A DNA stretch of 64,000 nucleotides from a virus. The translations under genes were made by a program, and so were the position numbers. Where the stretch lies: IMG/VR virus record IMGVR_UViG_3300032093_000031, positions 54,088 through 118,087 of that record; one strand, written 5' to 3'. The notes under the pieces were generated by a model. It made no database searches and was not told where the DNA came from. It saw only the letters and a list, made by a program, of their open reading frames with translations. Below are positions 1 to 7,475 of the stretch, in pieces; position 1 is the first letter of the stretch, and each line of letters opens with the position of its first letter.

Positions 1-306
1 ATATTGGGTTCGAGGTAAACCAAACGTATTTTTTGCCTCTAAAAGAACTTTCGAGGGTATATTATAACCAGTCCAATCGCTTGGATACGTAAAATGAGGT
101 TTTTTATTTGTATCAATGTACAACTTCATGTATTGTTCTAAAGTGAAAAACTTACCTCTAATCTGTGGGTATGGAGATTCGTAAAATTCTTGGTATCTAC
201 AAAACAAGCTAGACCTATCATATTGGTTTTTAACGATAACAGCAAATATGAAAGGTTTTATTTCTCTCACTTCACCTTCAATTAATGAATTTGAAATACG
301 CATCAT
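1..306 (-). CDS. Partial hypothetical protein (C-terminus off left edge)
   Basis: An open minus-strand frame starts at the ATG at 306 and runs off the left edge, giving 102 visible residues. The start reads MMRISNSLIEGEV and is followed by a mixed aromatic/charged sequence (segments SSLFCRYQEFY and EQYMKLYIDTNKK) with no signal peptide or membrane segment. It is divergent from the gene at 365, with a 58-nt A+T-rich spacer between them. I do not recognise the family. The codon use and lack of stops over the whole 306 nt support a real gene, but its length and function cannot be judged from this fragment. Confidence 0.6.
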   Translation of the reverse strand, partial: MMRISNSLIEGEVREIKPFIFAVIVKNQYDRSSLFCRYQEFYESPYPQIRGKFFTLEQYMKLYIDTNKKPHFTYPSDWTGYNIPSKVLLEAKNTFGLPRTQY

Positions 307-352
307 TTTAAGATTTTTTAGTAAATATAACTATTTTTTTTCAAATTATCAC

Positions 353-360
353 TATATTTG
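353..360 (+). promoter_or_regulatory. Possible Bacteroidota-type -7 element TATATTTG
   Basis: TATATTTG matches the known Bacteroidota -7 consensus TAnnTTTG and ends 4 nt before the GTG start at 365, so the transcript would be nearly leaderless. No clear TTTG -33 box is visible upstream; that stretch is mostly a run of T. The call is weak on its own, but the same octamer lies in front of the genes starting at 1797 and 5124. Confidence 0.35.
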
Positions 361-364
361 ACTT

Positions 365-832
365 GTGAATATATTCTTTCTTGATAAAGATGTAAAAAAA
401 TGTGCCGAATATCATTGCGACAAACACGTTGTGAAAATGATATTGGAAACTGCACAACTTTTGTGTGGGGCTCATCACATGACCGAACAAGTAACCGGTC
501 AAGTACCGTACAAGTTGTCACATAAAAATCACCCGTGTTCAATATGGGTAAGAGAATCCTTGACAAACTATCTAATACTCTGTGAATTGGGTTTAGAACT
601 TTGTAAAGAGTACACTTACCGTTATGGTAAACGTCATAAATCTCAAGAAGTTATTGAGTGGTGTGTCACAAATAAATTAAAAATTTGTGACAAAGGTTTG
701 ACTACACCACCAAAAGCAATGCCAATAGAGTATAAAACAGATTGTGTGATTGAATCTTACAGAAACTACTACAGGGGTGCAAAATCAAAATTCACAACAT
801 GGAAAAATAGAGATGTACCTCCTTGGTTTTAG
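365..832 (+). CDS. Conserved phage/giant-virus protein of unknown function
   Basis: This 155-residue protein uses a GTG start. It has the features of a family widespread in large phages and giant viruses: an N-terminal MNIFFLDKDVKKCAEYHCDK with HVVKMILETAQLL, then a HKNHPCSIW motif near residue 55, a LGLELCKEYTYRYGK segment near residue 75 and a C-terminal tryptophan-rich end (TWKNRDVPPWF). Members are usually annotated as hypothetical, and I have seen some called pyrimidine-dimer glycosylase-like, which I cannot confirm. The conserved Cys/His pairs near the N-terminus suggest metal binding or catalysis, by inference only. It is convergent with the small gene at 829-975, overlapping by 4 nt. 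Confidence 0.8.
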   Translation: MNIFFLDKDVKKCAEYHCDKHVVKMILETAQLLCGAHHMTEQVTGQVPYKLSHKNHPCSIWVRESLTNYLILCELGLELCKEYTYRYGKRHKSQEVIEWCVTNKLKICDKGLTTPPKAMPIEYKTDCVIESYRNYYRGAKSKFTTWKNRDVPPWF

Positions 833-975
833 TAGAAATTTTGTTCGGTATGTTGTTTATTATCGTCCCAAGTATAATCATTATCTGATTCATAATTCTC
901 CTGAATTATTTCATCATTTACAATTGGGTTATCTTCTTTAATGACCTGATTATTAATTTCTTTTGGACTTTTCAT
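829..975 (-). CDS. Small acidic hypothetical protein
   Basis: This is a 48-residue ORF starting at ATG 975 (MKSPKEINNQVIKEDNP) and rich in Asp, Glu and Asn. A longer frame to 1029 exists but would begin inside the neighbouring gene, so the 975 start is preferred. It lies 11 nt after the stop of the gene at 987 and shares that gene's strand. It has no recognisable domain and its low-complexity acidic composition suggests a disordered peptide. It could be spurious, but gene packing here leaves no other use for the interval. Confidence 0.5.
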   Translation of the reverse strand: MKSPKEINNQVIKEDNPIVNDEIIQENYESDNDYTWDDNKQHTEQNFY

Positions 976-986
976 GAAAATAAATA

Positions 987-1361
987 TTAAGGTCCGACAA
1001 AATATTTTGACCTCCAAAATTGATACCATTTTCTCTTTTGGATTGGTTTACATTTTGAGAACGGATTGTCCCCAAAATTTACTCTTCCTTGATATCTTGA
1101 AGATAAAACATTTAAAAATATTTCATGGTATTCAGGTGGTATAGTATTAAAGTCTGCCTTTATTTCAACTCGTAAAGAAACTGGTCCCTCATCGTGTTGA
1201 ACTACCAAATAATCATTTAGGGTGATTATTGTTGATTTTCTAATATTAATCCATTCACCACTAATACCAATATCCTGATTGTTTTCATTTGATGGGTCAA
1301 CAACTATCATCTCTTCTTCTTTTTGTGGTTCGACTTTTTGTTTTGTCTTATTCTGTCTCAT
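987..1361 (-). CDS. Hypothetical protein with basic C-terminus
   Basis: This protein has 124 residues when started at ATG 1361. That start overlaps the stop of the upstream gene by 14 nt, the coupling pattern used throughout this window; an earlier in-frame ATG at 1454 would lie deep in the upstream gene. The first about 45 residues are Lys/Gln/Glu-rich and likely flexible. A compact domain follows (GEWINIRKSTIITLNDYLVV), and the C-terminus has a Trp/Arg-rich tail (KRKWYQFWRSKYF). I do not recognise a family. Neighbours are small membrane proteins, so a role at the envelope is possible but unproven. Confidence 0.6.
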   Translation of the reverse strand: MRQNKTKQKVEPQKEEEMIVVDPSNENNQDIGISGEWINIRKSTIITLNDYLVVQHDEGPVSLRVEIKADFNTIPPEYHEIFLNVLSSRYQGRVNFGDNPFSKCKPIQKRKWYQFWRSKYFVGP

Positions 1362-1620
1362 TTGATAATATGTGGTCAAATTCTTCGGCAGCTTTTGGGT
1401 TTCTTTCATAGAACATATCATACGCCATCGCGAACCTATTATATTCAGTTTCAAATAAAAATAGATAGGTTTGTAAACTATCCATTTCCTGTTTGGTTCT
1501 TGATAGTTCCGTTTTTAATTTATTTTCTCTATGTATGGATTTTTGGAGAAGAATACCCATAGAGATGGCAAACAACATGGTGAGTACCAAATAAAATTTG
1601 ATATCTTGAATGAATTTCAT
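1348..1620 (-). CDS. Small membrane-anchored coiled-coil protein
   Basis: This 90-residue protein has a single N-terminal transmembrane segment at about residues 9-26 (FYLVLTMLFAISMGILL). A charged helical region follows (residues 30-60, ENKLKTELSRTKQEMDSL), giving an anchored coiled-coil topology. This is the usual layout of phage inner-membrane spanin-like or accessory membrane proteins, but nothing ties it to lysis specifically. It is translated just upstream of, and overlapping by 14 nt, the gene at 987-1361. Confidence 0.65.
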   Translation of the reverse strand: MKFIQDIKFYLVLTMLFAISMGILLQKSIHRENKLKTELSRTKQEMDSLQTYLFLFETEYNRFAMAYDMFYERNPKAAEEFDHILSNETE

Positions 1621-1632
1621 GGTTAATACAAT

Positions 1633-1797
1633 TTAAAAGATTTCTTCCGCGATACCGAGTATCTCCGCCACAAAAAATAAAATTGCCGCAGTTTCTAAAT
1701 TGGTAAAAAATAAGAAATAACAAGCCACGATTCTCAAACCTGACTTGGCCAAACTTATATTGAAGTGAGAATTAGATTTTGATTCTTTTGGTTCCAT
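1633..1797 (-). CDS. Small membrane protein
   Basis: This 54-residue ORF starts MEPKESKSNSHFNISLAK. One or two hydrophobic segments (LRIVACYFLFF and TAAILFFVAEILGI) fill the C-terminal two thirds. Its size and topology would suit a small holin-like or accessory membrane protein, which is inference only. A good Bacteroidota-type promoter sits directly upstream (1818-1849), so it is probably the first gene of the short leftward unit running down to 829. Confidence 0.6.
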   Translation of the reverse strand: MEPKESKSNSHFNISLAKSGLRIVACYFLFFTNLETAAILFFVAEILGIAEEIF

Positions 1798-1817
1798 GAT
1801 TAAGGGGTTTTACCAAC

Positions 1818-1849
1818 CAAATATAGAAAAGAAAAATTTGATTTCCAAA
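1818..1849 (-). promoter_or_regulatory. Bacteroidota-type promoter (TTTG-N20-TATATTTG)
   Basis: On the minus strand a TTTG (1846-1849) lies 20 nt before TATATTTG (1818-1825). This matches the Bacteroidota consensus of a -33 TTTG and a -7 TAnnTTTG separated by 19-21 nt. It is 20 nt upstream of the ATG at 1797. It is the clearest promoter of this type in the window. Confidence 0.5.
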
Positions 1850-1861
1850 AAAATCCTAAAA

Positions 1862-3265
1862 TTATTTTGAAATATATTCATATTTTTCTTTAGTCCATGT
1901 CATATTGGAATATTTCATCATTTTTTTTGATATTTCATTTATTGCGGGATTGAAATAAGACTCAACAGGACTATTGGCCTTACCAAAAGACATTATCAAA
2001 CTACCTTTTTTATATTCTAAATTAATCTTTGTTCGATTACATTTCATGGAAAGATAGATATAGACCACACCTTTGCTGAATTGTTTAGACATACAATTTT
2101 TCATCATAAATCCTTCAGTGAAAAAATCCTCTTCGGTTTTGAGTATTTTGGTTTGAAAAACTTTATTGTCAATTATAATGTCAGATTCTATTTCATTTAT
2201 GAACTCCTCATTAAATGAATATCTTGTTTTGTAACCCCTTTTAAAATGATTTTTTATGTTTTCAAATTTATTTAAAAGTAATTCTACAGAGTCGGAATCG
2301 CTCGCATTAAATTTACAGGGGATATTTTTGGATTCTATGAATTCTCGAAGATTCATTAATTTGTTCACCAACTCAACAAAATTATCTTTATATAGGTTTG
2401 TGGTTTCCCAATCATTAATAACCTTGACCATCATGGATTTTTCTTTATCATTTTTCAAAGTGTGGAATTTTCTGAAATTAGAATTACGTTTTACAATGTC
2501 GTGCCACTTAGTTTGTCTTAAATAATCAACGTAACCATCACCAAAAAGTTTACATAGAAAGCTTAGACTTTTAATATTCACATCAAAGTTTTGTGGTTTA
2601 TTTAATTCAGCAATCAAGTACTTTGATTTAATTCCATACGAATCTAAAATAGAAGGTAAAAATTTATTATCATTTAATTTTAACCATTTTTTCTGTGGAT
2701 ACTCTTGTTGAATTGTGGTGTAAACAGTATCATGGTATTTTATATTTTTCTTTGATAAATGAAAATCAACTAACAAATCATATAGTGGATTAATATAGCA
2801 TTTCTCTTGATAATTCTTTTCAATATTAAAATTTGACTCAGATTGTATTTTGGATATTAAAATATTAATAATGTCCTGAATTGATTTATTATACCTTTTA
2901 CCCCAATAATCTTTTCTCTTTTCACCCTTGTACATGCCGTTTTCTATTAGTGCAAGTATTGAATCAAAATTATTCTTCTTTCTATTATTTTTACTTCTAC
3001 CTTTATCACCTTCACTCACTGAATAGTTTGATAATTGGTAGTAAGTATTTATGTCCCCGTTTTTTAAATTAACCGTGAACCCGTGATGGATGGTAAGGAT
3101 GTTTTTTATTCCGTATCGTAAATAATCGAAAGAAAAATCCGCGATATAGTGTATCAAACTATCATATTGATACAACTGTAATTCACAAATCGAAACCGAA
3201 TTGTTCGTTTTGGATTTTTTGTTTTGATAATGTCTAAGTAACAAATCCATGTATAAAATATACAT
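1862..3265 (-). CDS. PcfJ-like protein, paralogue A
   Basis: This is a 467-residue protein (462 if started at the second ATG, 3250). The C-terminal third has the PcfJ-like signature: a TEEDFFTEGFMMKNCMSKQF motif (acidic helix, EG, then M-x-N/H-C) near residue 375, followed by alternating beta strands. PcfJ-like domains occur on plasmids, conjugative elements and phages, and their biochemical role is not established. A central segment (ILDSYGIKSKY, about residue 210) is shared with the next gene, showing that the two are paralogues. The gene follows its paralogue by 24 nt, so the two are probably co-transcribed. A perfect hairpin covers the start codon. Confidence 0.75.
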   Translation of the reverse strand: MYILYMDLLLRHYQNKKSKTNNSVSICELQLYQYDSLIHYIADFSFDYLRYGIKNILTIHHGFTVNLKNGDINTYYQLSNYSVSEGDKGRSKNNRKKNNFDSILALIENGMYKGEKRKDYWGKRYNKSIQDIINILISKIQSESNFNIEKNYQEKCYINPLYDLLVDFHLSKKNIKYHDTVYTTIQQEYPQKKWLKLNDNKFLPSILDSYGIKSKYLIAELNKPQNFDVNIKSLSFLCKLFGDGYVDYLRQTKWHDIVKRNSNFRKFHTLKNDKEKSMMVKVINDWETTNLYKDNFVELVNKLMNLREFIESKNIPCKFNASDSDSVELLLNKFENIKNHFKRGYKTRYSFNEEFINEIESDIIIDNKVFQTKILKTEEDFFTEGFMMKNCMSKQFSKGVVYIYLSMKCNRTKINLEYKKGSLIMSFGKANSPVESYFNPAINEISKKMMKYSNMTWTKEKYEYISK

Positions 3266-3268
3266 GGA
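3246..3268 (-). promoter_or_regulatory. Perfect inverted repeat over the start codon of PcfJ-like A
   Basis: The sequence tccatgtata-aaa-tatacatgga is a perfect 10-bp inverted repeat with a 3-nt loop. Both candidate ATGs (3265 and 3250) lie inside the stem, so the mRNA start would be sequestered in a hairpin, or a dimeric repressor could bind the DNA. A similar element with the same loop covers the start of the RuvC-like gene at 46702. Confidence 0.55.
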
Positions 3269-3288
3269 CTAAATTTAATTATGTAGTA

Positions 3289-5124
3289 TTAAAACTCTAT
3301 GTCACCATTCATCAGTTGTTCAAATAAATCAGGTTCTCTTTGGTTGACTTCCTTCCCATTTATTTTAACTTTCACCTTTTTAATATCAATGTGGTTCAAT
3401 AATCTTTGTGACGCAAATTTTCTAACTCTTTGTTTTAATATTTCTAATGATTCACCAAAATACTCAGGTGGTAACTTATTACAAAAATGTCTCTCCTGAA
3501 TACAGTCACCTGTTTTTTTGTTAAACTCACATGTTACTCTATCTGAACCACCGTTGGTCCTCAATGAAATTATCATTGATGATTCTTTGTTTGCGTAACT
3601 GGCAACACAGTGGTGCATAAATGTACCCTCTTCCGAATATTCTTCTTCTCTCTTTAATATCACAGGAGAAAAAATATGATTGTCGTTCTCAAATCGAGTC
3701 TTTATTTGTTCCTCCACTAATCTCACCATTCTGTTGTCATATTGATATTCGATTGACCAACCCTTTTTGATTAATGAACATGTCTTGGATAGTTCAATGT
3801 GCTCTGTATGAAAGTCCGTGTAATTTGTTGCCCTCATTTTTATGTTAGGGTCAAATTCACGAATCTTTTCAATCATATCGAAGTGGTCTTTTATCAAAGT
3901 GTATATACCTCGAGTAACCGACGATACTGAATGGTCTCCTGCCGGTTTGGGAATCAGGGAATTTAAAATTTTAATGATATTTTCCCTATCAACATTATCA
4001 ATAAACAGGTGTCGGTGGTGATTTTTAGCACCTCTCAATTCAAGCGGTACCATAGAATGTGCATTACCATTATCTACCATAAAAAGATTAAAACATTCAC
4101 TTTTCAAAGAACCGAGGTATTTTGGATAATCCTTTCCAAGTAAATCACACATACATGAAAACTCTTGTAAATTTAATTTTGGATTTTCATGGAAAAGTTT
4201 CAAGGTAAATTTTGAATTTATTCCGTAACTATCCAAAATAGATTGCATTAATTTTCTCTGATTCTTTTTAAGGTATTTTTCAGTTGGGTAATGTATTTTA
4301 ATAAGTGGTACAAAGTCGTTTGGTGTTTTTATTTTTTTCTTTTCCGCAAAGAATTCAATAAAACTAGTTATAAAAAAATGTTTATCAAATAAGTTTCCAA
4401 CGTTAGTAGGTAAGTTTGGAATGTGATTTTTAATAACATTTACAAATTCGTGTTCATTAAATGTGTCATCAAATTCCTTAGCGATTTTAAGATTGTTACT
4501 AAACTCTTTTTTTAAATTGAAAAGACTGTTTGAACCCAACAAGATTTCTAACGTAGTAAATGAATTTTTTCTAAATCTTTTGGATTTTATCTTTCCAAAA
4601 TTCATATCCCCAATCGTAAAATCTCCCTTCTGTAAATCAATTGTTAACGTCATTACCTTGGAAGATTTACGGAAATATTTCCAATTAAAATCACGATATC
4701 TGGTATTCTTGTAACACCTTATGTAAAGTTTACCTTCTCTAAGTTCTATTGTTCTTTCAAATGTTACAATTTGTATTGATGAGAAAGGATTCCCATAATG
4801 TCTTTTTAAATGTTTTTCACTTGTTGTGTAACAAGGTTCTTTTGTCAATTTTATGAAAGAAACGTATTCTTTTTCTTTTTCACCATAAAAATATTTTGTC
4901 CTCGCACCCTTTGATGGTCTTGGTTCCAATTTTATGGTTTCAAATTTGGTATCCCTATTTACAACGGGCTCAAGTGTCTTAACCTGTTCAGTAAATAAAA
5001 AATCATCATCCAGTTCTTTACCATCAGATACAACAATTGGTATTGGTCTATCTTCAGACAACATACAATTATCCCTAACTAAATCTATTCTGAAATAAGA
5101 AAATCTTTGTTTGATGAGTTGCAT
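3289..5124 (-). CDS. PcfJ-like protein, paralogue B (longer)
   Basis: This 611-residue protein carries a C-terminal PcfJ-like domain. The motif REEEYSEEGTFMHHCVASY sits near residue 495 and is followed by strands with the pattern RVTCEFNKKTGDCIQERH, matching the family's typical ending. The segment ILDSYGINSKF (about residue 300) aligns with ILDSYGIKSKY of paralogue A, and the flanking sequence is also similar. The N-terminal about 250 residues are extra relative to A and unassigned. The start at 5124 follows a TATATTTG element. No catalytic residues are established for this family, so the function is unknown. Confidence 0.78.
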   Translation of the reverse strand: MQLIKQRFSYFRIDLVRDNCMLSEDRPIPIVVSDGKELDDDFLFTEQVKTLEPVVNRDTKFETIKLEPRPSKGARTKYFYGEKEKEYVSFIKLTKEPCYTTSEKHLKRHYGNPFSSIQIVTFERTIELREGKLYIRCYKNTRYRDFNWKYFRKSSKVMTLTIDLQKGDFTIGDMNFGKIKSKRFRKNSFTTLEILLGSNSLFNLKKEFSNNLKIAKEFDDTFNEHEFVNVIKNHIPNLPTNVGNLFDKHFFITSFIEFFAEKKKIKTPNDFVPLIKIHYPTEKYLKKNQRKLMQSILDSYGINSKFTLKLFHENPKLNLQEFSCMCDLLGKDYPKYLGSLKSECFNLFMVDNGNAHSMVPLELRGAKNHHRHLFIDNVDRENIIKILNSLIPKPAGDHSVSSVTRGIYTLIKDHFDMIEKIREFDPNIKMRATNYTDFHTEHIELSKTCSLIKKGWSIEYQYDNRMVRLVEEQIKTRFENDNHIFSPVILKREEEYSEEGTFMHHCVASYANKESSMIISLRTNGGSDRVTCEFNKKTGDCIQERHFCNKLPPEYFGESLEILKQRVRKFASQRLLNHIDIKKVKVKINGKEVNQREPDLFEQLMNGDIEF

Positions 5125-5139
5125 TTTTGATATTTTTTA

Positions 5140-5147
5140 CAAATATA
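5140..5147 (-). promoter_or_regulatory. Possible -7 element TATATTTG
   Basis: TATATTTG on the minus strand lies 15 nt before the ATG at 5124. About 18 nt further upstream is TATGG, an imperfect -33 element. It would drive the leftward pair of PcfJ-like genes. Confidence 0.4.
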
Positions 5148-5193
5148 CCACTTTTTTAATGATATCCATATTTATTTTTATAAAATTATTAAC

Positions 5194-5346
5194 ATGGCAG
5201 CAGGAAAAAGTTCAAAAGGTAAATCATCAAACGCATCTATAAAGGTGAATTTTGGTAAAAGAAGATTAGGTAAAGCTAAAAAATCTTTTAATAAACACGA
5301 TAAAAGTGAGAAAAACTACCGTGGACAGGGTAGGAGAACTAATTAA
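5194..5346 (+). CDS. Small highly basic protein
   Basis: This 50-residue ORF (MAAGKSSKGKSSNASIKVNF, then GKRRLGKAKKSFNKHDKSEK and a C-terminal YRGQGRRTN) is about one third Lys/Arg with very few acidic residues. Such proteins usually bind nucleic acid or ribosomes. It looks like a conserved small protein of Bacteroidota phages, but I cannot name the family with certainty. It is an isolated plus-strand gene among leftward genes and ends by overlapping the convergent membrane-protein gene by 4 nt. Confidence 0.7.
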   Translation: MAAGKSSKGKSSNASIKVNFGKRRLGKAKKSFNKHDKSEKNYRGQGRRTN

Positions 5347-5654
5347 AAAATACTCCCCAATAACCCAATTAAAGTATAAGATAACTTATACCCTGTGAAC
5401 GCACCCAATGCCGAAGGGATTGGGAAAACTATCAACTTACCTAAATCTGTAACGTACTTTGGTCGATTAACTATCCGACCCATGTAATAATAGTAGACAA
5501 TATAACCGATAAGAACAGCAAAGTCGGTTCTTGTTGCAATAAAAACAACAAGTGTCGCTCCGATGAAACCGAAAGTAAAATTGTCTCTAATTCCTTCCCA
5601 TATCTCATAAGTTGTAGCATTTTTATATTCTTTTACGATTTTACGGAGCTTCAC
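5343..5654 (-). CDS. Small integral membrane protein
   Basis: This 103-residue protein has a short charged N-terminus (MKLRKIVKEYKNATTYEIW). It contains at least three hydrophobic segments: about residues 27-43 (FTFGFIGATLVVFIA), 46-62 (FAVLIGYIVYYYYMG) and 75-103 (a C-terminal Gly/Leu-rich pair). No signature is recognised. It lies 20 nt downstream of the lipoprotein gene at 5674-7050 and may be co-transcribed with it. Confidence 0.6.
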   Translation of the reverse strand: MKLRKIVKEYKNATTYEIWEGIRDNFTFGFIGATLVVFIATRTDFAVLIGYIVYYYYMGRIVNRPKYVTDLGKLIVFPIPSALGAFTGYKLSYTLIGLLGSIF

Positions 5655-5673
5655 TTGTTGTTATTTTATGTTA

Positions 5674-7050
5674 TTACTTATCAGAATTCAAGTTACCTTG
5701 AATTGACCATGTGAAATCTAATTTAACATCATTCTTAAATAACGATGTGTCCATCATATCAATGTATTGATTTGTGGTGTATCCATTCTTACCCGTCATA
5801 GTCGACAATGCGTGACATGACATACAGTTTGTTTGCATTCCATACACAAAATCAGGTCTGAATTTGTTTTGTAAACTGAAAACTTTTGGACCAAATCCAC
5901 CCTCTAAATAAGGATTGAAAGCAAGTATCGGTCTAGCGTTGTTGTCAGAACCGCCACTCACAGGTTGATTCGGCCAAACCATTGCGTATGCTGTACTAAC
6001 TGCGTAGTGTGAAGCGGCGCCTTTAAGTTCTTTAGGTCTAAGACCTGCTTCAAATTTAGAACTTGGTGAAGGAGGGTTAGACGGGTCAGGGCACCAAAAA
6101 TAAGTTTGCCATGTCCAATTTTTAAATTCTTTTGTTGTTACGTGCATGGCTACCAACAACACATAGTCACCTTCGATAAATTGTCTACTTGGTGTAGTTC
6201 CAACGTCTTGGTGACTATTGAGATAGTCCGCACCTACTCTATCAATTTTATAATTAATAAAATCATTTACGTTACAGGTCGCATCTTTAATTTGTTCCTC
6301 TGTGGGATTTGATGTTGTTACAGGTACTAACTTTTTATTCGGTTCCTGTTTATTATTAACATCGGCGTAAACCCATTGTTGCCATTCATTATATCTATAC
6401 GCTTTGGCCGGATTTGGTGATACCCAAACAGGTACTCTAATCAAACCGTTTTTACTTGGTACACCAGCATAATATGTTGGTTTGGTGGTGATTGAAGTAT
6501 TAGGAAATTCAGGTACCGCACCAATTCCATCTTTTACCAAATATTTGTTCAATGACGATTGATTAAATAATTTGTTTGATGTTGCAAAATGTGCCGCAGA
6601 TGGGTCATAAGAAACTGTTTCCAACACAGTGAAGTTTGTGTCAATCTTTTGTCCCGCGAAAAGTTTACCATGTACAAATTGTTTCGGGATGTTAAGTTCA
6701 GTTCTGTTTGATTTTTCCATTGAACTTGAAACTTGACCCTGTGCAGACATTGCAGATAGTTCTTGAACACCCATCCAAGTTTCAAAAACCAACAATGTTT
6801 GACCATTGTATTTTTGTTTTGTTGGTTGAGTAAGTCCAGCCCAAATACCCCACGCGTGATTTACAATACTGGTTGTATCTTGATTCTCTAACCATCCGTA
6901 AATTTTCGTAGAGTCTTCAGGAAAATTGAATCCCGAAATACCTAAGTCCGTTGGGAACTCTTGTGGTTTAATTGTTTTACTCGTGTCAGAACATGAGTAT
7001 ACGATTGTAAACAATCCTAAAATTAATAATAGTGTTTTTGTAATTTTCAT
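5674..7050 (-). CDS. Secreted lipoprotein with a c-type-heme motif (cytochrome-like)
   Basis: This 458-residue protein starts with a clear lipoprotein signal peptide: KITK, a hydrophobic core and the lipobox IVYSC with Cys20 as the acylated residue. Near the C-terminus the sequence QTNCMSCHALS (Cys409-His413) is a CXXCH motif, the covalent attachment site of c-type heme. The middle is Trp/Tyr-rich and globular. In cells such proteins are cytochrome-c-related surface or periplasmic proteins. There is only one CXXCH, no other cytochrome domain is obvious, and candidate axial methionines are not assignable. An exported redox lipoprotein is unusual for a phage and suggests acquisition from the host. 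Heme binding is inference. Confidence 0.7.
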   Translation of the reverse strand: MKITKTLLLILGLFTIVYSCSDTSKTIKPQEFPTDLGISGFNFPEDSTKIYGWLENQDTTSIVNHAWGIWAGLTQPTKQKYNGQTLLVFETWMGVQELSAMSAQGQVSSSMEKSNRTELNIPKQFVHGKLFAGQKIDTNFTVLETVSYDPSAAHFATSNKLFNQSSLNKYLVKDGIGAVPEFPNTSITTKPTYYAGVPSKNGLIRVPVWVSPNPAKAYRYNEWQQWVYADVNNKQEPNKKLVPVTTSNPTEEQIKDATCNVNDFINYKIDRVGADYLNSHQDVGTTPSRQFIEGDYVLLVAMHVTTKEFKNWTWQTYFWCPDPSNPPSPSSKFEAGLRPKELKGAASHYAVSTAYAMVWPNQPVSGGSDNNARPILAFNPYLEGGFGPKVFSLQNKFRPDFVYGMQTNCMSCHALSTMTGKNGYTTNQYIDMMDTSLFKNDVKLDFTWSIQGNLNSDK

Positions 7051-7054
7051 TTTT

Positions 7055-7303
7055 TTATTTGTTTTTATTTTTATTTTCTATAACTATGAACTTATTTATT
7101 TCGTGAAGAACTTCGGCAGTATCATATCTTACACTATAAACCACGTCCCATATTGTTCTATCATTATAAGAAGGGTGTAATCTTGATTGGGCCCATTTTT
7201 TGGCTTTATTAAAATCCTCTACTGACCATTTTACTGGTTCAACTATTGTTGGGGAATTTAAACGCCTAAGTTTCATCAATAGCAGTTTTAAAAATTTAAT
7301 CAT
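7055..7303 (-). CDS. Small hypothetical protein
   Basis: This 82-residue ORF starts at ATG 7303, or possibly at an internal ATG near 7276 (MKLRRLNSP). It has a basic N-terminus, a helical middle (DFNKAKKWAQSRLHPSY) and a very Lys/Asn-rich tail. It ends only 4 nt before the lipoprotein gene's ATG, so the two are likely in one transcript. No family is recognised. The middle resembles a short helical DNA- or protein-binding domain only in a generic way. Confidence 0.5.
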   Translation of the reverse strand: MIKFLKLLLMKLRRLNSPTIVEPVKWSVEDFNKAKKWAQSRLHPSYNDRTIWDVVYSVRYDTAEVLHEINKFIVIENKNKNK

Positions 7304-7316
7304 CTATATTTTTCAA

Positions 7317-7472
7317 TTATCTGTTATGTTTTGGTGTATAACCAATAACCAATTGATAACTAAACCAACCAATTATTAATTCATAATCACCATTTAACCA
7401 ACTGTTATATGTTATTTTAACATATGGTAAAATATAAGATTGATATACAACTTTGTCAATACTTATTTTCAT
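7317..7472 (-). CDS. Small hypothetical protein
   Basis: This 51-residue ORF (MKISIDKVVYQSYILPYVKI) is rich in Tyr, Ile and Trp and is predicted to be mostly beta strand. It sits in the gap between thyA and the gene at 7303, starts 4 nt after the thyA stop, and fills an otherwise empty 170-nt interval. The packing supports it; nothing else does. Confidence 0.45.
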   Translation of the reverse strand: MKISIDKVVYQSYILPYVKITYNSWLNGDYELIIGWFSYQLVIGYTPKHNR

Positions 7473-7475
7473 AGT

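Noticed and set aside
829-1029. 66-codon frame starting at 1029
   Set aside because: It would begin 43 nt inside the neighbouring gene. The ATG at 975 gives a shorter protein outside it.
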